From: Sipunculus nudus
Lineage: Eukaryota; Annelida; Sipuncula; Golfingiida; Sipunculidae
Reading direction: 5' to 3'
Assembly (NCBI GenBank): GCA_026874595.1
Contig: CM049313.1
Span: 37,204,159 to 37,268,158 of the forward strand
DNA: 64,000 nt
The position numbers were made by a program, and so were the translations under genes. Shown piece after piece: positions 43,701 to 57,133 of this stretch (position 1 is its first letter; each line of letters opens with the position of its first letter). The notes under the pieces are model-generated. The model was not told the origin of the DNA, ran no database searches, and worked only from the letters and a program-made list of their open reading frames with translations.

Positions 43701-44829
43701 AACGGGCATTATCCGCAGAGACCATATTTTGATAACGCTGTTCCGTGCTAAATGGGCTATTGATATGCAAGATATATTTATGATTATAATACAGAATCAA
43801 AGAAGAAACAAATCTAAACCGTTAATTATCAAACAGTGCAAAAATTAAAGACAGCGCAATTTACTTGAGGGATCGGTAGTCCAAAGGAAGCTCAAGTCCT
43901 TATAGGCCACAGATAAAAAATGCTCACAAAATGCTCATATAAATACTTCCGGTCTGTGCATCAGTTTTTTTTATTAACGGTGAAATCTGAAAAACTCTAT
44001 AGTTGGTAGGCATAACATTATATTAAACATCTGTTCTTCTTCTAGGCTAAAGAGAAAAAAACTATCCTATACAGGCAACATATCAGTAAAATTATCCCAC
44101 AAGTTATCTCTCTCTGGCTTTGTTACACAACACAGTAATGAGGCATGGAAAATTGGATTAGTGTACAAATGACCACACATATGACAAAGATAAGATGAAC
44201 AATAATCGTCAAACAAACCACAGTAGGCAAGTAATTTAATCAAGAACAAGAACAAGCCAAAAGTTCCTGGGATCTGTTCTGCATATTGCCATATAACAGT
44301 GATGGTGCGAAATAATCCTCTTTTACGATACAAAAGCGTTTACATACTGGAAAATCCATTAAACTGTTAAAGAACATGTTTTCTTCATTTAATACTACTT
44401 AACTTGTAACAAGTTCGTCCCATTGCCACTTAGAAGGAAAATGCCAGTACATGTACAAAGAAAACTTATTAAAGTGGAATCAAACCCATACTTAAAAATG
44501 AACGACACAAACTCAGCAACGCTATACCTAACGAGCACTTGCGCGATAGCGTATTGAATATGAATTCTGATTATAAGAATACAAAAAGGAACCATAGCTG
44601 TCGACTTCTGCACAACCGTCCGAAATAAAGTAGCTTCAATCTATCCAAAAAATACAGATAAGCGTGGTGCTGCTAAAAAACTTAAAGCTATGTTAGTGGG
44701 GGTTCTCTTATGAAGATCTTGCATTACTTTAAGGCAAAAGCGATGCATCCTCTCAAGCGAAATAATTTGATTGTGAACACCAAAGTTCACTTTCGTACAG
44801 GGCTCTAGGAAGCACAACCGTTTTATTTA
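40711..44829. other. Noncoding host sequence
   Basis: I see no convincing gene. Short ORFs here lack protein-like composition or splice-flanked continuity. The segment is AT-rich with no clear repeat structure that I can delimit. Confidence 0.45.
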
Positions 44830-46760
44830 ATTTTAAACTAGTAAGAGGATTGAGGCCAGATGGCCGTACCCCAGTCCCAATCAGTGACATCAGAGAACCT
44901 TTACCTTTTCTACAGGCATCCATAACACATTTTTTCGAAGATAGACTAGCTTCTTATGTAATACCGAGTGTTTATGAGAACATACCTGTTTTATAACATT
45001 AGGCCCAAGGGCCGAAAGCGTCGCGAATGTAGAAGGACTGCACAGACTCTCCAAATACGGTGACAGCAGATTTATCAGAGTTAAAATTCAATCTCCACTT
45101 ACATGAATAATTAGAGCAAATGTTAATCATAGTTTGCAAACCTCCTGGCGAGAGGAACACAATTGATATATATTATTCGCCTGAGTGGGTGAACCTACAT
45201 AAATACATGTCATCTACAAGTGCCCCTTGTTGGGACTGACGAAGTTAAATTAAAAGGTCATTTATGAACAACAAATAAAGCCAAGGCAAGAAAATACCCC
45301 CTTAACGTACCGACTGTCTAACATTAAAAAGAGGACTTGTTCTGTTCAAAAACATTACAGTGCTTTCATTTCTGTGTATGCATTAAGTATAAGGCGTCAT
45401 ATAAAACAACATATACCGAAATGGTAGAGTTTAACAAAAAGGCCTGTGTGCCACACAACATCAAATGCTTTAGAACTGTCTAATATACATACATGTACTA
45501 CTGCCGTTCGATATTAAAGAATATAGTCTCCTTTAAGCTGAAAGAAGTATTATCGGGCACCGGTGCCTTTCGAATAGGCAAACTGCATTGGATCTGGAAA
45601 CCTAATTCCCTTATACACAGTACAAATTGAGATACGTCGAAGAATTCTCTTTTCTAGCAATTTATACACACAGGGGAATAGCGTAATACATCTGTAATTA
45701 TCAGGTAAAGAATAACTCTTTAAATGATTTTTTAAGATTGGTACAACTAACACTATCTTCATGGAAGATTCATCAAATCCAGTAGTAATACACATATTAA
45801 ATAAGTTTACTAGATGGAAAATGACAGCTGTTTCACTATATATTATATGCTTATTTGTTAAATTATCTAATCCTTCTGTCTTTACTGTTTTAATCACAGA
45901 TAATACCTCGTTCTCTGTACATGGGTCATCCAAGATAGGCACGTTATTGTGTTGCGATTGTTATTGTAGAATCTGAAATACCAATTTTATTATAGAAGTC
46001 TCCATCGAAAGATTCAGAGCATAATGGCGTATACAATTTGAAAAAATAATCAGCAAAACCATTCCAGATATCACGTAGAGTTACATTATCAAAATTCATG
46101 CCTTTTGAAACCTTGGTAGCAATTTTCCTTCACTTTCTAACCCGTGTCCAAAATTTATTCATATCGACATCCGAATCCCTGTCTATCTCTTCAAACACTT
46201 CCCGCTCAATAATAGATAAATACTGTCTAAGGTTGCATCTTAAATCCCTTTTAGCAGCTTTATATTTAACACATGAAGTGAAGAATTCGCCACTAGAACG
46301 ACCCTCATCAACCCATACACGTCTTAGTCTCCTCACATTATCGTGCAACGGTTTTAATTCTTCCCGCCACCTGGGCTTTAAGTGGGGACAAAACTCGGTA
46401 TTCTGAGCTGTGTTCACTAGAGCTTGGACCAGTTCAGATTAATACTCGTTAATGGATTCCATACTTAAGGTATCTTGGGCTGGTATTGCTAACTGTTCCA
46501 GCTTGGTCCGTGAAGTATTGCTATAATTACTAATCACTGGATATTTTTGGACCTTTCTCCAGTAAGTATATTTATTGTGAATAGGCTTATCCACTGGTAC
46601 TTGCGCTATGATTAAACCAGCTACTACTGGTAAATGATCAGAAGTATTTAATGATTCATCATCTACAATGATACAGTACTCGAACTGCAGCTCGTGTTTT
46701 TTTTAATTAAAGTATGATCTATAAGTGATCGTGCGTGGCCAGGGATCGAATGTGTATCGA
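44830..46760 (-). pseudogene. Decayed non-LTR retrotransposon (APE endonuclease + reverse transcriptase)
   Basis: On the minus strand, 5' to 3': an endonuclease C-terminal motif SDHLPVVAGL (about 46615-46645), the linker region RRLRRVWVDEGRSSGEFF..CVKYKAAKRDLRCNLRQ (46130-46417), the RT start VPILK...LPDNYRCITLFPCVYKLLEKRIL (45550-45942), RT motif A LDSSKAFDVVWHTGL (about 45440-45487), motif B SVR.GG..P.LYLLFINDL (about 45250-45320) and a degraded motif C VDDMYL (YADD position, about 45205). Stops and frameshifts separate these pieces, so it is inactive. The organisation fits a Jockey/CR1-type element; the 5' and 3' ends are not determined. Confidence 0.82.
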
Positions 46761-47132
46761 GGGTCACGACATATATCCTGCATACACATAGAACCAGGTC
46801 CGCCTCTTCCAGAAACGTGTGCAAGTATTAAACTCTACTATTTAATGTGACAAAATCCCCCTGACATTAAAGGTCGCAATATATTATTTGTCACACATAT
46901 TTTGTTTTCGTACAATATCTAGTTTCTAATGTAAACCCCCCTGGCCAAAAGTTCATGGTCATTCAGATACACATATGAGACCACCTTTAAACTTTTTATC
47001 TTTACCCCTCAGCATTCTTAATTGATCCACCACAAGTGGCTAAATACCACATGCAATGTAGTCTATCACAGAATCTCGTGTGACATCTTGTGAGATTTTA
47101 CCAACATAAAAGAGTCTCTCTCTAGAATTCTA
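46761..47132. other. Noncoding host sequence, possibly more retrotransposon remnant
   Basis: It may include the decayed 5' part of the endonuclease domain of the adjacent retrotransposon, but no motif is clear. Confidence 0.35.
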
Positions 47133-48488
47133 TACAGTGGAACCTCTCCTAGTGGGCATCTCTATAAAGTGGGCACCTCTATAAAGTGGGTACTTTTGGG
47201 CAGTCCCGTTTTTTTTTCTCCTCTTAATATGTTTAGCTAATATGGGCACCTCTATATTCTGTAAAGTGGGCAGGTTTCCAGAGCAAATGTGGGCACTTCA
47301 CGGATTTTCGAGGTTGAACTATCTCCTTACAGCAATTTTGTAAGCCGTCTTATAGCACTTTAAAAGTTACAAGATAATATTAGTTCTTAATTTTTTAATA
47401 ACAATATTCATAAATTTTAATTATAACAATCAAAACAAATGAACCAAATTCAGAGGTGTACAAGTGAACATTGCATAATAATATTCATACTTAACTCAAA
47501 GACTTAGCTTGGGATGCATGCATACAATTAGATTAATATGCCTGCACCGGCTCAAGTCAGAGATCACCCCAGACTAGATGCCCTTGTGCTAATTCATTAA
47601 TATTTGTTTGTTTGGCTACCAAGAGTGGAAAGAAGCCCTGTTCATTCATCCAATTAATACTCTGTGATAAAGTGACACAGCTACATGTCCCTCCTGCCCA
47701 TTACAGGTAGTCAGGTAGATGCCCACCAGACCAGGGCAGTGTTTATGTAACAGTTGTTACAAAACGATTCATACTGTCGAAATGGTGTTCAATCCGGACT
47801 CTCTAAATGCAAATGTAAAGCTACAATGTGCACTTTGCTAAAAAAAAAAGCTACAATCACAGACTTTTTCACCAAGAATAAGAATTGTGACAATTTAACA
47901 CATTCATTCAAGGTGTATCACACACTTTAAATGTTTAATGGATTTCCAGTGACTGGATTAATGTTTGTGTCTTACTTTTCTTGATATTGAATGTTTTCTT
48001 AAGATGATAGTATTTAGATTAGTGACGCACCGTCTTTGCTTTTTCACATGTGTATTTTTTCATCAGAAAATCACTAGTTTTCAAAGAATATATAATTAAG
48101 AATTATTTCTTCTCATGGTAATGCTAAATACTGCATGCTGCTTTGCCATTTTGTGCTTATAAAATATAAAAAAATGAATTATAGACTTATAGACCATCTG
48201 CGCACAGTTTTGTTTTATTGTGCTTTTTTTCGTACTTTTATGTAATAAAATACATATTTTCTAACAAATGTCTTGAAAATTTAAAATAAATTGTCACTGA
48301 AAAACTTGTTAGTAAATAAAGAGATGATACATGAAATAAGTTAATTTTGTAATCTCAAAACTTGAGTAATTATAGTAATATATCTTACTATGGGGCAGCA
48401 CTCATTACCTCCATATAGTGGGCACCTCTATAAAGTGGGTACTTTGGGCCAGTCCCAAGGATGCCCACATTATAGAGGTTCGACTGTA
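47133..48488. mobile_element. Nonautonomous pogo/Tigger-like element
   Basis: The left end TACAGTGGAACCTC and right end AGAGGTTCGACTGTA are inverted with one mismatch and flanked by TA, the target of Tc1/mariner-pogo elements. Both ends carry subterminal copies of GTGGGCACCTCTATAAAGTG. The interior has no transposase ORF. Confidence 0.6.
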
Positions 48489-49000
48489 CATTCTCCTGCC
48501 TGCCGGTAATATGTACTCCGACGGGTGCCTCAGTCGACACAGAAAACGGAGCACTGTCTATATCGCGGTTTGCAGTCGGGACCCTACAGTCAATCCGTGG
48601 GTTCCCCGAATCCCTGGTTTGGTCTAGCGTAAGCTCTTAATACGGAGGATGTGCTCCTCGCGTCTGGGAGGGAGACTGGCGACGGAACGAATTACCTTCG
48701 TTAAACAGGGGGGGGGGGGGGGGGGGACTCGAAAATTTTATAGTTTTGTCGTGATCTCATTCGTTAGGTGTACATTAACGAGAAAACAACGAGAATCAAA
48801 CGAGAAAACAACGAGCGTAACTCGAAACCCTTCGTTTTTGTCTCGTTATATGTATCCACATTTTAAGTAACGAAGCAGCGTTAGCCTCTTTCGTTGCCGT
48901 TTCTAATAAGGTTCTTTGAAGCATGTAATGCCAATATTCCTATACTTTTCTGAATCACGTGCTAGTTGTGAGAGATTATAACCATTTCTTGGGCTTGGGA

Positions 49001-49053
<53 letters not shown>

Positions 49054-51909
49054 CCTTTCCCCTAATAATCCCAATGATTTGTTAGCTGGTTTTAATGTGC
49101 ATACATAAAAGCTTCACTTGACGCAATACAAAGCGTTCCTCTATTTACAAGATGGAAGTCTTTGTTGGTGTCCTGCTACCAAACCATGTTTACAAACTAT
49201 AAACATTGTTTTAAAAGACACATTATGATGACGATTGAAACCGAAAGCAAAGGGAATACTTTTACATCAGTTTGGAGGGACTGTATACGAGCTTATATTG
49301 TGAAGTGTCTGAATTATTCTTGTCAGTGTCAAAATGCCCAAATTCCTCATCTATATTATCAGATGAATAATAATAAAAAAAAAACACGGCAAAGAAATAA
49401 AGCTTTTTTGTTAATTTTTAAATATCCGCCAATCGTAATCCAAAAAGGCCATCTGTAGGCAAACAATACGGAACTATACAAGATTGCAAACGGCAGAAGA
49501 AGACATTGCTGGATTTACTTGTGCAAACAGCTACTTCCGGTCATTCTCAACACGGGTTCGTGTCCGGCGTTCATGGTGATCAAAAGAATGGTTTCACTTA
49601 ATGGCTAGCAGGTATTAAGCGAGATTTGTAAAGCTCTAACATTTACGATGTGTGCTCTGCTACAGGATGTCTCAAAATGTCTGAAAGTTAGAAAAGCTCA
49701 TAACAATAAATTGCATATTTAGAAAAAATGGGCATTCCATGATGGTAGACCAAAAGCGATTTGATTAAACATTCTTTAAAGGGGCCCAGTCACCTATAAA
49801 GCATGTTGAATAAACACGAAAAATAGATTTTTTTCTTTTAAATAAATCTGTACTTGCCAAAAATTTCCCTTGAAATTATTCAAAACAGTGGACCAAAGGT
49901 GTAAACATAAACACAGCATATATGCATCGCCGGGCCACAACATGTGTACACTAGGAGATGCCCTGCCTGACTTGGCATAAAAAATGTAATACATGTTCCC
50001 ACTGGCTGAAACATCACGTTTGCGCCTCACATTCAGACTTCCGGTTAGACAGCCTTGTTATGGTAAACAGAAACACACGGACTGTATTTACAAACACGCG
50101 GAGTCATATAAAGTTATCAAACAACCATAGACTGAGACTGAGACTGTGTGCCGGGATGGTGTAGGCCCGAAACTTTTGTAAAAAGCAAAACAGAATTGAT
50201 AGTGTGAAAGAACACTCATAATATAGCTTCTAATTATGTCCCTTAACTTCAACACCTTTAATGTGTGTTTTTAAATCATGATTATTTGTATTATATTTAT
50301 AATGAATAACATCAAAATGGTGTTGTATGGTGTTATAAATCCTGTTTTATTTCTAATTGTGTAATTGTAAAGGTTGTTTCCATATGCGCGTGTATGCAGA
50401 CTGGCAGACGTATATTTGTGTACAATGGTATCGAGCAGGCCTTCTACAAAAAAAAAGTGTGACGTGATTTTAGCCCGAATCCCTGAGTTCACGCAGATCC
50501 TATGCGTGAAAATCGCTCCTGTGACGATTTTCATGTATACACGCACATTCGCAAATACAATGACGAATACATGGAAACACCCATATGAGCGATGTTTTAC
50601 ACATATACGCGCGCACATGGAAACACATCTATGCTTACGGTTGAAATGAACGCTTATTCTGAGATTATTATGTATGGGAGAAATAAAAACACATGCACAT
50701 TTTCTACTTATATGTATACAAATTATCCGTTCTACGTTTCAAAACTGAGATGTGATATCAGTATTATAAAATTTGTTTAAAATACGTTTTAACTAGTTTT
50801 ATATTCTTTCAGGAAAACTATCTTTATTATGATTACATTCCCCTCGGTCATTTAAAATTGGTTCCATCGATAATTATACGTGATGGAACGTTTTGCAGTA
50901 AATTATATTTTATACCGAAATATTTATCGTGGATTTTACACACTCATTCTTCATTGCATAAATTACTGAATTAAATATTACAACCAGGGACTAATTGCAC
51001 AATGTCCATCTACAATAAGGGACTGAAGGGACATTCTCAGCTCGTCCTTTATTATATGGCTGATTTTGCCTCTTATTTTCCATTCTCATGCAAGCAATAT
51101 AGATAAATGCAACACAACAAAAATATCCTTATACCGGTATGCATTTAGAAATTATTTGCACCATAATCACGAGCAATATTCCTCAATAATTCCTAAGATT
51201 AAGAAAACGGCAGCTTATATGTGAACATGAATCGACAAATCAAGAGTGGATCCTAAGGGAATGTTTTATATATATTTGCAATGATTTCGTTTCCAGGCGA
51301 GGACATTTTTCCTTATGGTTTATAACGATTAACACATTTAATTCTGGGATACCCCAACTAAAATGTACGTCGTTGCTCTCCAGACCCAATCCGCGTTTAA
51401 ATTTTGTTATTAGACGGGTCGCTATATGATCCGCGTTTTTTGGCCGATGTCCGATGAGGCCGGATATGTTCTACAACCGAATAAAAGGAAATGGTACCTC
51501 ATAAAATCATAATTTTGACTCGATCCACAATCACGCTCGTACCGCATCCGCAACCCCTTAAAGGATTCGTAGCTCTGGGTATATATATGTTAATATTTAA
51601 ATGAGTTAAATGCTGTTAAATGTTATCTGCTTTCCCAACTTTGAACAAGAAGGGATAAAAAAACCGATAGCCGTCATACATATAATTAATATTTTACAAT
51701 AAAATATTTTTCTTCCGTTGTCGCACTATTTATTACGAATAATGGTATTTTCATTCGCTTGCAGCTCTAAAATCTGTATTACATAGAGACAAAGGTATAT
51801 ACAATGTATATAAATTGTCATCACAACTATTGCAATAAACTTCCATGCATGGATGATTGCGTTCGGTTCTCTAGGAAAAGAAGGATATATCAGATATATC
51901 AATATATAT

Positions 51910-51910
<1 letters not shown>
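48489..51910. other. Noncoding host sequence with simple repeats
   Basis: It contains a poly-G tract (48707-48726) and a GA microsatellite (49004-49051). No gene recognised. Confidence 0.45.
49004..49051 (+). repeat. (GA)n microsatellite
   Basis: About 24 uninterrupted GA units. Confidence 0.95.

Positions 51911-51911
<1 letters not shown>

Positions 51912-51952
<41 letters not shown>
51912..51952. repeat. (TA)n microsatellite
   Basis: A TA run immediately left of an ACACTGTTAAAAGTTG repeat end; the same association is seen at 59537. Confidence 0.95.
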
Positions 51953-51955
<3 letters not shown>

Positions 51956-52330
51956 TGTTAAAAGTTGCACGTAAAATAACGGTGCTTTGCACTGGCAGCA
52001 AAGTTGACAGTGCAATGCACCGTTATTTTACGTGCAAAGAAATAACGCAGTGCGTTAAATAACGTCGCATTGCACCGTAATTTTACAGCGCTTTGGTACG
52101 TAAATAAACGGTGCTTAGCCACGGGAAATAACGGACATCTGTTATTTTACGGGACAATATGCCGTTATTTTACATTGCTAAGAGACGTGAATAAACAGTG
52201 TTTTCAACTGGAATCAGGGCATTGCACCGTTATTTCACGGTGCTTTGATATGTAGAATAACAAAACATTGTTACTTTATAATAAATAACAGTGCTTTGCA
52301 CTTGGAGCTATACACTGTTACAGGTTTCCA
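51953..52330. repeat. Repeat with ACACTGTTAAAA end and many CGTTATTTTAC motifs
   Basis: It begins ACACTGTTAAAAGTTGCACG TAAAATAACGG next to the TA run and holds at least five direct or inverted copies of the CCGTTATTTTAC motif. A related end occurs in reverse orientation at 59505-59538, so this is a dispersed family, probably a MITE or satellite-like element. Confidence 0.6.
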
Positions 52331-53279
52331 TAATCTTTCTCAAAACGTTTCTGTCTTGTCACTCCGGACGAACCCTTTATTTATATCTGTGTACTTCAAG
52401 TTTCTCATAACATGTTTTTTAGAGTTTACCAGTAAAAATATTATGAAGTCAGACCTCCTTATGATGATAGAGTTGTAACTTTCTGTTTGACAGTCAAGTG
52501 TCCCGAAAATCAAATCAGGATATCCACAGATGGAAATGCATCTTGGCTAATTTGGGAAATGGCATTAAAAATGCAAGCTCACACATAATATCAAACCACT
52601 TCTTTATTGTATGAAATATTCAACAGATCATCAACATGTATAACACGTGTACTTAATGTATATAGTTATTCAGATTATACTGATCTTCCAAAAGGCATCA
52701 TTAGGAAGCAAACATATTTACACATTTTGATCACACTGCATGGCAGTTAAATCGTCTCCAACTAAACATATAAAATTTGGCAATTAGTGCAATATTAAAA
52801 TGATTACTATTATGAATGCTGTGTGTTATCTCATTAAGGTTGCTGATCTTTTAAAAAATGGGACCCAAATCTATTTATAATGTATCTTTGAAAAATAGAT
52901 AAAAGTGCTTCAATAAATTTATAGTGTTGTAAATTAATGGTATCTTTAAAGTAAAAGATGGTCAGAACACAAGTCAAACAATTGAAATGGATTTAACTTA
53001 TATGTCATCAAATCTTTCTACAGTAAAGGCATCTACTTTGTGTGAAGCTTCTGATAATGAATTCCAAAATAAAGGTCCTTGGTAAATAAATGATTTTTGC
53101 ATCAATTAAATTCGAACTGGGAGTTGAAGAGAATGCCTACACTGTAACAAGGGTGCAAATGTAAACGTTTTTCCATAAAAATAAAAAGATAATTACCTGA
53201 TTTAATTAAGGTACTTAAACACAAGAATATTAAAAGTGAAATAGTCGTTGACTGATATCCTATATTGTTGATACATTAT
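52331..53279. other. Noncoding host sequence
   Basis: AT-rich, no gene recognised. A TTTATT at about 52603 could be the reverse of a polyadenylation signal for the exon-like segments upstream on the minus strand. Confidence 0.4.
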
Positions 53280-53563
53280 AGAGGAAAATGCAGCATTAAA
53301 ACATTAAATCTGACCAACCAGCTCTATTGACAGTGGGAGGGCAGTTAGAGGTGCATTCAATTACCCCAAAATCAAGAAACCTGAAGGTCTTTTTAGTCCC
53401 TTGGGATACTCCAGGGTAAATATCCAAAATGACGCATAGCAAGCCTCCAGTGGAAGTAGAAATAACTTGCATGGGTTGACAGTTTCTGGCCATCCACCAT
53501 ATGTTACAGTGATGTTACAGTCCCAATCTTGAACATTCACAGGTGTTGGAGATCTCATTCCCT
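53280..53563 (-). other. Exon-like segment, minus strand (candidate terminal exon)
   Basis: A pyrimidine-rich acceptor (TTATTATTTTGTATGCAG) precedes GGAATGAGATCTCC. The following frame is open for about 65 codons (PTPVNVQDWDCNITVTYGGW). No protein family recognised; it may belong to a noncoding transcript. Confidence 0.3.
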
Positions 53564-54006
53564 GCATACAAAATAATAAACAGAAAAGAGAGATTGTAAA
53601 TGTAAGAAACATGAGAGAAATATTCAAGAATATAGTTCAGTGCAATTATCCCTTTAATTTTTATATTTTTTTAGATTTTTTTCAAAGTCTGACGCTCTAT
53701 CAATTTACATTACAGAAAATAAACTTTTGTTCTTTCTTCACAAAATTTAAACAATAACTACAAAATTAGTTTTCTTATGGTCAATTGGAACCTTTAGAAG
53801 TGAAAATAATTATACATTATTATATCAAATATATCTTTACATTTACATTACAGACAATAACTGGCCAAGACTTTGTTCTATCTCCACAAAAAATAAACAA
53901 TTTCAACATTTTTGTTTATATATGTATTTACTTAAAGAAAGGTTAAAACTATCTTTAATACTTGCTGAATATATTAACACAAATATAATAGTTTTGAAAG
54001 AATTAC

Positions 54007-54087
54007 CTCTCCTCCATCTGCAATCCCAAATTATCCTTGCATTCTCCAAACAGTGAAGGCAGTATCCTGTATAAAGGAGCTTTGCTT
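54007..54087 (-). other. Exon-like segment, minus strand (81 bp)
   Basis: Flanked by an acceptor (TACTTGCAG) and donor (GAGAG|GTAATT). Two of three frames are open. It could be an internal exon joined to 53280-53563. Confidence 0.3.
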
Positions 54088-54115
54088 CTGCAAGTACAAA
54101 TACACAGACAATGCA

Positions 54116-54119
<4 letters not shown>

Positions 54120-54170
<51 letters not shown>
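54120..54170. repeat. (TA)n microsatellite
   Basis: An uninterrupted TA run of about 25 units. Confidence 0.95.
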
Positions 54171-54175
<5 letters not shown>

Positions 54176-55142
54176 AATGTGATACAAATCAGTTTTAATA
54201 TCATACTCAATGACTGAAAGTTGATCGATTAATAATCATTTTTTAGCTCAGCTGACTATAAGTCATCTGAGCTATAGTCGTGGTCCATTGTCCGTCGTCC
54301 GTCCGTCTGTCCGTCCGTCCGTCCGTCCGTCCGTCCGTAGATGTGGCACGTTTTGAAACCGTAAGACCTAGGAATCCAAAATTCAGCATTATGTTAGATG
54401 TCCCTAAGATCTCCTACCAAGCCGAAAACTGGATCTTTGCAACTTCGTTCCTTTGAGAAATTAAGGAAAAACCTCAATTTTTTATTAAAATCCTATTTTC
54501 ACACTTCAGGACTGCCTAATATCAAAACCACTCATCTGTTTTTCCTCATATTTTCCATAAATATTCTTCTATATTGTTTCTATGTACATGCCAGAAATTA
54601 AGTCTGTTAAGTATAAATTCTTTAAGTTATGGGCCCAAATATAATGGACTTTGTAAAAAATCAGGAAAAATATTTACTCACTTAACATGAAAAATTTTGA
54701 AACTAGAGTCTATTTTCCCAAGTATATAACTATGTTTAATTAAGATTCAATTGTTTACCCAAAATTAGATCTGAATTTTGTAAATTTTTTGAGTAATTAG
54801 CTTTAAAATAAAATCAGTACCTTAAATTTTGCCCAACTTTGACCATGGCACGTTTTTTTCCTGTAAGTACCATTGATTTAATTTTCACAGCATGTAAACA
54901 TAAATATTTAATTTGTTTAAATCTGAAATTTGGAAGTAAAAGCTTAAAAATTAAGCTAGTTATTGATTTTTTTCTTGAGGCTCTATTGTAGTCATTTGCT
55001 TTGATTACAGATTACAGATGCAGGGTCCCACTCCAGGTCACTGGAAGTCAGCTATGCCAGGGTTTCTGATTTGTTACAGTCACTGGGGGAGATCCCCTGC
55101 TGTGACAGGTGTACAGTTATTCTCATATCACCACCCCAATCA

Positions 55143-55164
55143 CCCCCCCCCCCCCCCCCCCCCC
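55143..55164 (+). repeat. Poly-C tract
   Basis: A run of about 22 C residues. Confidence 0.95.
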
Positions 55165-55516
55165 GCAAACCCAACCCACCAAGTGTTCACTGTATCTCCT
55201 TAATTGTAATGCTGTTTCCACTCTGATATGCAAAAACTTTCCTTGAAAAAGTAATTCAAGGTGTAATCCAGAAGATGCAATGTTGTGTAATGTAGCATTT
55301 TTAAAGAAATCATTTTTCTTTTAAATGATTTTACCAATCATGATGGAACCCATCAGTATGCTAAAAATTATTATAAAATATGAAGCACATTATGGATAAA
55401 TAAAGACACAATTAAAAATTGAGAAATCTAAATCAAGTATTTTTTTAGATATTTATTGTTTTGCAGATATAAAAGATATAGTTTTGTGGTAAAAAATAAA
55501 GAAACATTTGTATGCA

Positions 55517-55701
55517 TGATGTGGTGTTCTGACAAAATTGGATTTATGATGATGCAATCGAGAATTATGAATCAACTTTTATATTCAGATATATATGTTA
55601 TATTGAAAATGATGTGGTGATCTGACAAAATTGGATTTATGATGATGCAATTGAGAATTATGAATCAACTTTTATATTCAGATATATATGTTATATTGAA
55701 A
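55517..55701 (+). repeat. 92-bp tandem duplication (two copies)
   Basis: ATGATGTGGTG..CTGACAAAATTGGA and the following 70 bp occur twice with only a few differences. Confidence 0.9.
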
Positions 55702-56983
55702 ATGTATAGAAATATAAACTTAAATTTAAAAAAAAATTGATGTGATAAAAAAATTAGGATTTATTACAAACATTTGTTCATTATTTTCCTGCATCAGCAG
55801 AATTTGAGATCAGGCTTTGTTTGCCATGTTTTATGTTGTTAATTAGTTATATTTCAGCTGTATACATTTCATAAAAAAAACATATTTAATAATATATATT
55901 ATACAAAGAAAGATTCGATTGAACAAATGTGTAAACTACTGAAATGTCAACAGTTAATCGAAAAGCCAACTAATGATCATGGTAATTGTACAGATCATTT
56001 GTTCACAAACTGCTCACATGCTTCAGTTTCAACATTAGGAAACACATGGTCAGGTCACAAAATATTATTTGCAACAATTTCTTGCTCATCAATACAAACC
56101 AATCATATAAACCAACCATGGCCTTTATTACCTCTTCCTCTTACACTTTATCTCCATTTGATATTATTTTAGATTTTTACCTTCAAGGTTAACGTCAGCT
56201 GAGCACAGTGACCCATAGGTCCCTTGTTTCATTTTATGTGCCATATTATTAACATAAAATCTGTTGTATAGGTAAATAAATATTGACAGAGTAAATTAAG
56301 CCTAGCATGTACATCACACTGAAAGGTCAAGACTATACTTGTTAATACTTATTCACTGCACAAGGATAACATTAATACTGTTTCCTGTTAAGTGCCCATC
56401 TTTCTAAAATCTATAAGAGAGTTAGAATAAAGAGACTTCTTTTGAATGTGCATACCTGATCGTATATGAAAGGTTATGGAAAAAAAATATGAAATGTCCT
56501 TTTCCAGAATGATTCTACAGACAATAGACCTGACAATGTATTTTTAAAGGTACAAATGAAAGTATGTGTAAATATGAAGTAATTAACAGTAAGGCTATGG
56601 GCCTGGATTTATTTATTGTAACTGTAAATAATTATATTATGAATATTTGATAACCAGAATATCTGCAATGTTTTATAGGGAGTAAACATGTTCCAAACTG
56701 CAAAAAATTAAAAAAATAGCCAATAATCAGCAGGTTTGACAAATGACACTGTAAGGTTAGAGATGGTCAGGTTAGCGTGGCTCAGCTCCATCAAGCAGCA
56801 AGCCAAAAAGTTTATTAGAATAAAAATGAATGGAGAGAATGAGAAACAGGCAGGCGAATTTAGGTCAGCATCACTGCTAATGTTCAATATGCAAGATACT
56901 TGTTTCACAGATTATTAAACTCATCAGCTTATTCAAATTGCCATGGACTTTACAAAAGAAAATATGATCAAATTCAAACTTAC

Positions 56984-57133
56984 CTTGGTGTACCTTTTCT
57001 GCAATGTTCTCTGCTAGGAATTTACCCTGCAACTGCTTGCCAGTGTAGTTGTGCACCTTGCACATCTTGCATTTGTACTTTGTTCACAGCTCTAAGTTTG
57101 GTAAGGCGTGGAACATTTACGTCATCTTTCCTC
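56984..57133 (-). other. Exon-like segment, minus strand (candidate first or internal exon)
   Basis: It ends with a strong donor CACCAAG|GTAAGTTTG. One frame reads CKMCKVHNYTGKQLQGKFLA and is open to the donor. It may be upstream of the segments at 54007 and 53280; coding status unclear. Confidence 0.3.

Larger units (their letters stand above)
54246..56232 (+). repeat. Bivalve-type dispersed repeat (AGCTCAGCTGAC ... CCCATAGGTCCCTTGTTT)
   Basis: The left end AGCTCAGCTGACTATAAGTCA is followed by a GTCCGTCCGTCC run (54296-54337). The right end reads CAGCTGAGCACAGTGACCCA then TAGGTCCCTTGTTT. I recall this pair of ends from mollusc genomes. The interior has a poly-C tract and a 92-bp tandem duplication; no coding domain is recognised. 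A related fragment (GACTTACAGTCAGCTGAGCTA) lies at about 57906-57926. Confidence 0.55.

Noticed and set aside
53903-54187. ORFs made of repeated Ile/Tyr residues (also near 51853, 58435, 59398 and 61254)
   Set aside because: These are translations of TA microsatellites.
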